DNA of 33,921 bases from Christensenellaceae bacterium OttesenSCG-928-K19 (GTDB taxonomy: Bacteria; Bacillota; Clostridia; Christensenellales; Christensenellaceae), in the NCBI GenBank assembly GCA_030266015.1, contig JAJDHD010000025.1, positions 1-33,921 of the forward strand, written 5' to 3'. Both the position numbers and the translations under genes were made by a program. Below the pieces are notes generated by a model. That model did not search any database. It saw only the letters and a program-made list of their open reading frames with translations, and was not told the DNA's origin. Shown piece after piece: positions 23,534-32,600 of this stretch. The number at the start of each line of letters is the position of its first letter. Positions within the stretch are counted from its first letter, which is position 1.

Positions 23534-23554
23534 AAAAAAAGAGCGTCAACGCTC
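23534..23554 (-). terminator. Intrinsic terminator at the end of the relaxase gene
   Basis: On the minus strand GAGCG and CGCTC around TTGA run into seven T, then GATTTTGGAGG. The relaxase stop codon TGA is in the loop. Stem and tail closely resemble the 23,031 hairpin. Confidence 0.65.
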
Positions 23555-24988
23555 CTTCTGATTATCTTCATCATCTCGTTCTGGCTGCTGCCATCGCTCT
23601 GTTTCGATATGATGTATCATCACATCGGAATCGCGCAGCACCTCATCGATCTGCTTAAGTCGATTTTTTGTCGCCAGATATTCTGTTTTATTCTGCGCTT
23701 TTGCATCCTCCAGCCGCATCCTCAATTCCGCTATTTCCTCATAATTATCACTAAATCCTTTCTTTTTTATTACATCCATCGCCAAGCCAATCTCTTCGCG
23801 CCGTTCCTGATCCAGCTTGTCCATAATATCCTTATATCGCTCCACTGTAACATGAGCTTCAAACAGCGCCTTATACTTCCGCCGCGCACCTTTAAGACGA
23901 TATTTTTCTTCGGTCAGTTTTTTCAGCTTATCTTCCGCATCCTGTTTCATGCTGAGCAACTCGCTTTTCTTTGTAATATGATTATTTGTAACAAAATGTA
24001 GCTGCCGTTTGTATGAATAGAATTTGCGAAACTCTGACATCGGAAGCTGCGACCGCTTTTTGCTTTGCCGGATTTTTCCCAGCTTATACATATAGTAAAG
24101 ATAGAGCGCTTCGTACCTTGTGAGCTTCCGGCGCTGGAATCGGCGCTTACAATACAGCTTTTGCGGCTTCCGGTATCGTGACCCCGGCTCCAGCCCGTGA
24201 ATCTTCTGCTCTATGATATCAGGAGAGTAACCGAGCGTCTTTTCCCTAATGCGAAAAAACCGCAATCCTTCTGGCGGCTTTATCTTTGGATATTTACCGA
24301 ACGTATCAACCTCATAGCCCATATTTTCAAGCTGGATGTAGAACTCTCCAAGTGATTCTGATTTTGCGATGCAAGTCTCAATATCATTTACGATCATCTG
24401 CTTAAAGGAACGCCGACCGCTTCTATGACGTTTCAGGTATTCGGCGTATGGCATCCTTGAGCCAGGAACATAATCAATTACGGACAGACCATACTTCTTG
24501 CAGATTTCATTGTTGATCTCGAAAATGTATTTATAGAACTCATCATCGGTCATATGGAACTTGTTGCCGGTGATGCAGGAAACGGAGTTTACTACGATGT
24601 GGCTATGGATATGCTCACGGTCAAGGTGCGTGCCAATCACCGCCTCAAAATCCGACAACCACCGCTTCGTATATTCCAGGCTGATCTTATGCGCCAGTTC
24701 GGGTGTGACCTCGCCGGGCAAGAACGATTGAATGATGTGATACCCCAGCCGCCCATCCTCCTTTCCAGCCAGCTTCTTAGTTGCCGCCATTTTTTCAGCC
24801 GCCGTTTTGGGATTGCAGTTGATGCCGGATACATACTTGTCATGCCAAACTTTTCTCTCATCAGCCACATATTCCAACAAGTTATCTATATCACTGGAAT
24901 CCACCGTTTTTTCATCTGTCATAGCGTAATTGGTGGCACGCTTCAAATGCCCTTCCGACCGGATCACCTTTATTTTTACATATGCCAT
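23546..24988 (-). CDS. MOBP-type conjugative relaxase
   Basis: The 480-residue protein nicks oriT and stays covalently bound to the strand it leads into the recipient. The N-terminal relaxase domain (about 1-200) has the candidate catalytic Tyr in LKRATNYAM (Tyr21) and the metal-binding three-His motif HLDREHIHSHIVVNSV (about 121-136). The C-terminal half is basic and then coiled coil (about 340-470), likely contacting MobC or the coupling protein. It follows mobC by only three bases, with ribosome site AAGGAG, and the candidate oriT lies just upstream of mobC, the usual arrangement. Confidence 0.93.
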   Translation of the reverse strand: MAYVKIKVIRSEGHLKRATNYAMTDEKTVDSSDIDNLLEYVADERKVWHDKYVSGINCNPKTAAEKMAATKKLAGKEDGRLGYHIIQSFLPGEVTPELAHKISLEYTKRWLSDFEAVIGTHLDREHIHSHIVVNSVSCITGNKFHMTDDEFYKYIFEINNEICKKYGLSVIDYVPGSRMPYAEYLKRHRSGRRSFKQMIVNDIETCIAKSESLGEFYIQLENMGYEVDTFGKYPKIKPPEGLRFFRIREKTLGYSPDIIEQKIHGLEPGSRYRKPQKLYCKRRFQRRKLTRYEALYLYYMYKLGKIRQSKKRSQLPMSEFRKFYSYKRQLHFVTNNHITKKSELLSMKQDAEDKLKKLTEEKYRLKGARRKYKALFEAHVTVERYKDIMDKLDQERREEIGLAMDVIKKKGFSDNYEEIAELRMRLEDAKAQNKTEYLATKNRLKQIDEVLRDSDVMIHHIETERWQQPERDDEDNQKER

Positions 24989-24991
24989 TTT

Positions 24992-25324
24992 CTAACTCCT
25001 TGTCCGTATCCCTCCTAACTGTTCGTCAATAATCCGCCAAATTTCTTCAAGGAATGTTTCCACCCTATCCATACTGGCGGGAGAGATACGCTTATCAGAA
25101 TTCGCTACTTTTGCGATCTGATTGATATTCTTTCCGATTGAATTCATTTCCCGGTAGACATCACGCACGACGCGCCTGTCGATGACGATAACCTTTTCAT
25201 CACTCAAACAGCAACGCCGTATATATGCCGCAACAGAATTACCTGATTGTTGTGCGTTCCTATGTAGCTGAAAATATTCCGATTCGTCAAATCTTGCTTC
25301 AACGCGGTTTCTTCTCTTTAGCAT
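24992..25324 (-). CDS. mobC: MobC-family relaxosome accessory protein
   Basis: The 110-residue protein has an N-terminal ribbon-helix-helix-like part (KRRNRVEARFDESEYFQLHRNA, then SGNSVAAYIRRCCLS) and the family's conserved MNSIGKNINQIAKVAN stretch (about 60-76) before a C-terminal helix. MobC proteins bind near nic and help open the DNA for the relaxase. It is the first gene of the transfer operon, directly downstream of the candidate oriT and a terminator hairpin. Confidence 0.9.
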   Translation of the reverse strand: MLKRRNRVEARFDESEYFQLHRNAQQSGNSVAAYIRRCCLSDEKVIVIDRRVVRDVYREMNSIGKNINQIAKVANSDKRISPASMDRVETFLEEIWRIIDEQLGGIRTRS

Positions 25325-25344
25325 TAAATCAACCCTTTCGTTAA

Positions 25345-25369
25345 ATTAAAAATAGCGCCGTAAGGCGCT
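25345..25369 (-). terminator. Terminator-like hairpin between oriT and mobC
   Basis: On the minus strand AGCGCC and GGCGCT with a TTAC loop run into ATTTTTAATTTAA. Transcripts entering from oriT would meet it before mobC, so it may limit mobC expression or be part of oriT. Confidence 0.55.
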
Positions 25370-25370
25370 G

Positions 25371-25490
25371 GGGGATTGGGGGCGTAGCCACTAACAAGGT
25401 GCAGAATGCCGACATTCTGCGATCCTTGCTGCCAAGTGGAACACCCTTCGAAGCTCCACTGGAACATTGAAAGGAACAATGTCGAAGCCT
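25371..25490 (-). other. oriT: Candidate origin of transfer (oriT)
   Basis: Directly upstream of mobC and the relaxase lies a non-coding stretch with stacked inverted repeats: GCAGAATG/CATTCTGC (25401-25408 with 25413-25420) extended by CAAGG/CCTTG, AGTGGA/TCCACT (25435-25440 with 25455-25460 region) and ACATTG/CAATGT (25464-25482 region). On the minus strand the first hairpin is followed by CTTGTTAGTGGCTACGCCCC, a GC-rich core of the kind where MOBP relaxases nick. Location, hairpins and core together make oriT the best reading. The exact nick cannot be read from sequence. Confidence 0.65.
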
Positions 25491-25613
25491 GCGGTATGAA
25501 CCTGTCCCGCCACATTTTTCTTTTCCAAATATTACTCCAGCCATGTTCTACTAAGTCTTAACTCTGAATACCATCACGATAGATAATCTGTGACGAACAA
25601 TAAGTAATCAGAT

Positions 25614-26492
25614 CTACTGCGAGATAAGTAAAAGCAAGGTGCCTACCACTAGTAATGCCAGGCCAAGTACCGATTTTTTTGAAAAGCGTTCTTTCAATAT
25701 AATTATGCTGAAAACCACTGTCACTAAAATACTCAATTTATCAATCGGGATTACAACACTTGCGGGTCCATCATGGAGCGCTCCATAAAAGCAAAGCCAT
25801 GATGCACCCGTTGCAACACCGGAAAGCACCAAGAACAGCCAGCTCCGTTTGTCTATTGTCTTAACATCACGCTGCTTCCCACGCAAAAAAACAATGCACC
25901 ATGCCATGATGACTACAACAACCGTACGTATAGCAGTGCCTAGATTGGAGTTGATATTGCTGATACCAACTTTTCCCAGAATAGCTTGCAAGCTTGCAAA
26001 GACCGCAGCGAGCATGGCAAAGATGATCCACTTTTTACTATCGGCAGACTTACTGTCATGATTTTTTTTCGCAACCGATTTGGATACCATAAGATAGGTG
26101 CCAACTGTAATCAGTACAATTGCAAGCGCGCCCAATCCTGTGATTGATTCACCAAGAAAGATGAGTGCAAGTAGCATTGTTAAAACCACGCTGAATCTAT
26201 CTATTGCCGTCACTTTATTCACTTCGCCGATTTGAAGCGCCTTAAAATAGCACAGCCACGAACCGCCTGTTGCTAATCCTGACAATATAAGGAATACAAG
26301 GCTATATGAGTCTATCGATCCTAAAGCTTCATAGGCATCAGTAGCAAAGACGATAATCCAGGCAAACGCCAGCACAACAAGGGTGCGAATAGCTGTTGCA
26401 AGATTAGAGTCGGTATTTTTGATTCCAATTTTTGCAAGAATAGAAGTAATTCCTGCAAAAAAGGCTGACGCAAAGGCAAGTACGATCCACAT
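25614..26492 (-). CDS. EamA-family (DMT) membrane transporter
   Basis: The 292-residue protein has ten hydrophobic helices in two homologous halves; each half has the same pattern, e.g. SNLATAIRT against SNLGTAIRT and LSGLATGGSWLCYFKAL against LSGVATGASWLCFYGAL. This internal duplication is the hallmark of EamA drug/metabolite exporters. The substrate is unknown. It sits between oriT and the giant helicase-methylase gene and has its own extended -10 promoter with an overlapping dyad, so it looks like cargo rather than a transfer gene. Confidence 0.87.
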   Translation of the reverse strand: MWIVLAFASAFFAGITSILAKIGIKNTDSNLATAIRTLVVLAFAWIIVFATDAYEALGSIDSYSLVFLILSGLATGGSWLCYFKALQIGEVNKVTAIDRFSVVLTMLLALIFLGESITGLGALAIVLITVGTYLMVSKSVAKKNHDSKSADSKKWIIFAMLAAVFASLQAILGKVGISNINSNLGTAIRTVVVVIMAWCIVFLRGKQRDVKTIDKRSWLFLVLSGVATGASWLCFYGALHDGPASVVIPIDKLSILVTVVFSIIILKERFSKKSVLGLALLVVGTLLLLISQ

Positions 26493-26556
26493 AGAGTTTC
26501 CTTATTCCACATCGAAATGCATCGGATTTTCTAATAGCGTTAAAGTCCAATCATAT

Positions 26557-26593
26557 GTAGATATATTCTACCAAACCACACTACTTAATACAA
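26557..26593 (-). promoter_or_regulatory. Promoter and dyad of the EamA transporter gene
   Basis: On the minus strand TTGTAT (26588-26593) and TAGAAT (26565-26570) are 17 bases apart, with TGG before the -10 box (extended -10). A dyad GTAGA/TCTAC (26557-26571) covers the -10 box and could be a repressor site. Confidence 0.5.
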
Positions 26594-26597
26594 TCAT

Positions 26598-26624
26598 GGG
26601 GAGCAGCTTTGCTGACCGCTCCCC
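26598..26624 (-). terminator. Hairpin after the giant helicase-methylase gene
   Basis: On the minus strand GGGGAG/CTCCCC encloses an inner CAGC-AAA-GCTG stem. It lies about 20 bases after the stop codon. There is no good T-run, so termination is plausible but uncertain. Confidence 0.45.
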
Positions 26625-26645
26625 ACAGCCCAGGAGGAACAGAAA

Positions 26646-29600
26646 TTACCTCGCACATTCATAATCGTGTTCTTCTTCGCTTACAGCATCCGTATCCAGT
26701 TCAGCCACCTCACCCTCATCTTTCATCACAACCTCCGGTTCTTTCTTATCAAGGTCAAGCTCCACATTAAGCCGCGCCACGCGCTGCTTTTTCTCCACGA
26801 GTTTATCTTCCTGCGGGAACGGTTTTTCCAGTTCCAGCTTTGCTTTTTCAATCTGTTTTTCAAGATCAACGATCTTCTCGTTGCACTTATCGATCAGCTT
26901 ACCAATACCCTTGGCGACATTCTCGATGCGGGTTATGTTGCCTGTCTCGCTCTTAGAAAGCTCTATGGAATAGGAATGGTTGCCCTTGAGCGTCAGCGTC
27001 ACCTCCTTGGTGAAGATATTGGCCTCCATACTCAGGTCAAAGTGCAGATACTGTCCGACCGGATAGGGCTTATCCGACTTCGCTGCCAACGGGCAGAGCG
27101 CCAACAGCACTGTGCCAGCTTTCTCTTTGTCAGTGTACTCAGCGCCGCCGATTTGGATAGTAAAATCTTTTCCCCCGTGCTTAGCTACTTCGGATATATC
27201 CTTGTTGTACGATTCTATCAGGGATTTGTTAGTGCTGATGCCATGCGGCAGCGTGCGCGAAACCATATCCTGGAGCCGGAACTGCTGCGATTTGTGCTTA
27301 TTCCGTAGCAGCTCCAACCGGGCAACATCAAGATCAAGGTCCATCTTCTCACGTATCAAGGGATTGCCAGATGCCAGCGCCTTTACTTCCGCATAGTTGA
27401 GCGTCATATCGTCAAGATCGTCCATGCGTCGTGACGGCGCTTTGTTGGTCATAATCTGGCTGATGAATTTCTGTTTGTTCTCGATGATCTGAAAATTGTA
27501 GCTGTCAAAAGTTTGCTCTTTTACATAACGAAATACCTCCACTTCATCATACATATTGCCGGGTCGGATGATTCTACCTTCGCGCTGCTGGAGATCAGAC
27601 GGCCTCCATGGTACGTCCAAATGATGCAACGCATAGAGCCTGTCCTGGACGTTGGTTCCAGCGCCCATCTTGGCGGTGCTGCCCATCAATACACGAACAG
27701 CGCCGCTCCTGACCTTTGCAAACAGGTTCGCTTTCTGTACATCCGTTTTAGCTTCATGGATAAAAGCGATTTCTTCAGGAGGGATACCCATGCCTGCCAG
27801 CTTAAACTTAATGTCATTATAGATATCATGGAATTGCGCATCGTCCATTTCATACTCGCCAAGCTCGTTTTTTGTCATTTGAATAATGGAATGTGGCGTA
27901 CCGATGTCACAAAACACAAGCTGCGTAGCCTTATCTTCCATTTTCTCCTGCCAGATACGGTGAATGTTCTCGCACGCCGCCCATACCTTGCTGTCTTCTT
28001 CATCCGGTAGCTCCGGGTCGATCAAGCGAACATCGAGCGCCAGGTTGCGCCCGTCTGTTGTCACCTTAAGCATGTTGTCTTCCGATGGGTCAACATGCTT
28101 GCCACGAATGGCTTCCGACCGTTCCACAAGCTCAGACACCATCGCACGCTGCATCTCGCTGGGCTTGAGCAGTATAGCCTGTGGTTTGCCGCCCTTCATC
28201 TTCGGAACGGGCAAGTTCAAATCGGCTGCCACCTTAATATCCGCCACATTCGCAAACATCGCACAGAGCTCCGGGAGGTTATAGAAAGTGGAAAGGCGGG
28301 TTTTTAGTCGGTATCCTTGCCCAGATGGGGCAAGCTCCAACGCCGTCCTTGTTTCCGCGAACACAGACGCCCAGGCATCGAAGTTCTCTACCCCGCGGGC
28401 GCGTAGTTCATCGTATTGCAGATACCGCTGGTTGGTATACATTTCAGCAAGCGTATTGCTAATGGGCGTTCCTGTGGCGAACACAATACCGCGTGCGTCA
28501 GTGATCACATCCATGTAACGACACTTCATAAAAAGATCGCTGGATTTCTTTGCGTCTGTCTGGGATATCCCCGCCACATTACGCATCTTTGTCGTCAGCG
28601 CGAGATTTTTGAACTCATGGCTTTCATCCACCACCAGCATATCAATGCCGAGTTCCTCAAATTTCAATAGATCGTCTCGCGTGCCTTCCGTCAGGTTTTT
28701 CAGTTTTGCCTCCAGCCGCCGCTGCGTTGCCACCATCTGCTTGATCGTCCAGTGTTCACCGTTGTTGCGCTTCGCTTCATCTATCTGCCTCATCACTGAA
28801 TCGACCTGCTCCCGAAGGTGGTTCTCCTGCCACGAAGCGGACATGGGTATCTTCTCAAGCTGGGAGTGCCCCATAATCACCGCATCATATTCGCCGGTGG
28901 CAATCCGCGCGCAGAACTTCCTGCGTTTCTTCTTTTCAAAATCCTGTTTCGACACCACCAATATATTCGCGGCGGGGTATAGCCTGAGATACTCGCTTGC
29001 CCATTGCTCCACAAGATGATTGGGCACTACAACCAGGGCTTTGTTGCACAGCGCCAGCCGCTTACTTTCCTGAATGGCTCCGACAATTTCAAACGTCTTG
29101 CCTGCGCCTACTTCGTGCCCCAGCAGGGTGTTGCCGCCATAAAGGATGCGGGCGATGGCGTTGCGCTGATGTTCATGCAGGGATATTTCCGGGTTCATTC
29201 CATAGAAACGAAGATTACTGCCGTCATATTCGCGCGACCTTAGATTGTTGTACTCGTCGTTGTATTTCCTGACCAGCCGCTCCCGCCGCTGCGGGTCATC
29301 GAACACCCACTCCCGGAATTTATCTTTCAAAAGCGCCTGCTTTTCCTGCGCAAGTATCGTTTCCTCGTTGTTGACCACATAATACTCTTTGCCATCGGGA
29401 TCGTACTTCTTATCCCGCACAACCGCCGCCCGCAGATTCAGTGTCGTTTCTATAATATGGTACGCGTCCATGCGCTCCGTGCCGTATGTTTCCTGCGCCA
29501 ACACATCGCCATGCGTATAGGGCTTGTTGCCCACCGACCACAGTGACGAATATGGCGAATACTGCACGTTGATGCGATCCCTGTAATAGCCTGCCGGTTC

Positions 29601-32600
29601 GAGCGTATCCAGTATGAAATCCCGGACGTCATCTGCCGGCACCCACACACTGCCCAGCCGCACCTCAATGTCAGCGGCTTCAATGTCTTCGGGAATCACT
29701 TCGGCCAGAGCCTCCACGTTCACCTTGAACATCTCATCGCCCTCGGCTTTGATCCGCGCCAGCTTCAGCTTGTCCCGCACACTGCCGGACAGATATTCGT
29801 CTTTTGGGAGCCAGCCTTGCGTGATGTCATCCGCATCGTTCATGGGATCCCTGAATATGACGCCCTGCAAATCCCGCACGACCTGCGCGGGCGGTGTTCC
29901 GGTCAGTTCGCTCATGAATGATATATCCACCCGTCCACGTTCCGCCATGCTCACAATCAGGGCTTCATCCGCTGTATCCACTTTTTCTATCTGTGCGTGG
30001 GGTTTGATGGTGCGCCTCGTAAAAAATGCCGCCTTGCCCTCAAACTCATTTTCCTCATTCAAAACCTCAAGAGAGCAGAGCAGCGGATAATCCGCATCCA
30101 GCTTGAACGCCCGTTTGTTTCCGTGGCTGTTTATGATTCCATATTTCTTTGTAAAATCATCATAACGTGAATTCAATACCGCTTGCAGCGCCTCAATATC
30201 ACCATCCGGCATGTTCGCCATTTGTGCGTCTATGATTTCCCGCACAGTCTGCCGAATATTGATCATGCCCCGCACACGCTCCTGCGCTGTCTCGTTCATT
30301 TCAGCCTTGTGCATCATGGAGTTCTCACGATAATATATTTCGTCATCATGGATGGTGTATGTGAAATTCTTTACTCTGGGGTCGGCGGGGATAGTGGCGT
30401 CATCGGAAGGCTCCTCCAACTCCTCATCAAGCTCCACTTCCGTATACTGTCCATCCAGATTCTCCACTGCGTATTTGAGTAGCTCTGAAAGCTCCCGGTC
30501 TTCAAACGGCAGGCACGCGGTGTCCTTTCCATTGCCGTACATGCCATCATCGAATGCCATCGTGCCCAAAACCATTTCGGGGTGGTCGGCATAATATTGA
30601 TTGATGGGAACGCCGTCCTCTGTCTCGGTGAGATGCACCCAACTAGGCAGTATGTCTATGGCTCGGTCGCGCTTTTGAAGGAAGATAATGTCGGTCGTGA
30701 CTTCCGTCCCGGCGTTGGCCTTAAAAGCGTTATTGGGCAACCGGATAGCGCCGATCAGCTCTGCGCGCTGGGCAATGTACTTGCGAAGCTGGGAGTTTGC
30801 CTTATCCAGCGTGCCCTTTGAGGTTACAAACGCAATCAGGCCACCGGGCCGCACCTTGTCTATGGTCTTTGCAAAAAAGTAATCGTGGATCAAAAAGTTA
30901 TATTTGTTGTATCGCGCATCCGAAACCTTGTATGTACCAAATGGCACATTACCAACCGCCACATCAAAGAAGTTATCATCGAATAAGGTATCTTCATAAC
31001 CGCCTGTGGTGATGTTCACATCCTGGTAAAGCTGCCGGGCAATTCGGCTGGTGATGCTGTCGATCTCAACGCCATAGATTTTGGATTCGCTCATGCTCTC
31101 AGGCATGTTGCCGTAAAAGTTGCCTGAACCACATGCCGGGTCTATGATGCTGCCTTTGTGGAATCCGAGCTTCTCCAGACCGGCATACATCGCCTTAATT
31201 ACGATGGGCGCGGTGTAGTGGCCGTTAACGGTTGTGTTGCGTGCCGCGAAGTGTTCTTCTTCTGTCAACAGCGCCTTTAGCTCTGCGTATTCATTCGTCC
31301 ATGATGCATTGCCCTCGTCAAACGCTTGCGGGATAGCGCCCCAGCCGGTGTACCCGGCAATCACGTCCTGTTCGTCGGGAGTCGCCAGCCGGTCTTCACC
31401 TTCAACCGCTTTCAGCATCCTGATCGCCGCAACATTTTTCTGGAATCGCGTCTTCGCACCGGCAACACCATAGTTATCATCTGTGATGCGATAATTATGC
31501 TTTTCAGGCTGGCTCTGTACCGATACTTCCGGTTCTTCCGCCTGAACAGGCGCATCTTCCACAAATTGTCGGACAAAAGAAATAGGCTCTGAGCGGAATA
31601 TTGGAAAACCTACCGCATCCTGAAATGTGATGTCCTGCATACTGACGTGACCAAATTCATAATTCACTTTCACAATCACGAATTTGCGGTCATCAATTTG
31701 CAATTCCATACCAACCGGAATGTAATCCGCACCGTCGCGCACCTCTGTTTGCACATGTCCGATGCCATCGTCGTCTAATTCAAAAAGAGCAACGCTGTTG
31801 CCCTTTGACCAAAGCTCCATCAGATTATGCTGCCACTGGTTCGCCGGAAAACCCGTCGCCTTTACCGTATACTGTTCCTCGCCGCCACTGATCGATATAT
31901 TGATTGTATTGAGGCCCAATATGTCAGATGCTTTTTCAATATCGTCTTTGAAAAACAGATAATCGTCACCCACCTGAAAACCCAGCAGATGATCCGGATA
32001 CTGCTCTTTTAATGCTCCGTACTCCTTCACCTGATCGACAGACATTGTAACCCCGGCGACCGCAGGCATCTGATCGGCGGATTCCTCCCCAGGCGTAATG
32101 ACTTCGTTTTCGATTTCGGCAAGCTGCTCCCGCGTCTTTTGCTCCGCCAGCCATTCTTCAAAGAATGGAACGTCCGGTACAATCGTGGTGGGCTCATCAA
32201 CCACCAAAAGCTTCTGGTTGCGCCACCGATCACTATCCGCAATACCTTCCAGCAATTCAGCCCTGGTCTTTACCTTTTGCAGCAACGGATATTCCGGATC
32301 GGTGAGTGTTATGGTGTCGTCGGTTATGTCAACAATCTGATGGTCTGCGCCATCTACATAGACCGTTGTGCCAATATCCAGCTTGTATGCGCCTTTTTTC
32401 AGGGCTTCATGATAAAGGCGATTGCGTTCGTGGTATAACTCCTGCTCGGCACGGGCTCTCTGTTGCCTTAATTCATGCCATTCGTGATAGTATGGAATTT
32501 CCGCTACCTTTTCGGGCGACAGGTACCGGCCATCCTCCACCAGCGCTTTCAACCGCGCATTGACCTTCGCCCACGAAAGCTGCAACGGTTCTTCAGCGTT

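Noticed and set aside
29614-30090. Rightward 158-residue frame opposite the giant helicase-methylase gene
   Set aside because: Ser/Thr-rich antisense translation of a certain coding frame; no ribosome site.
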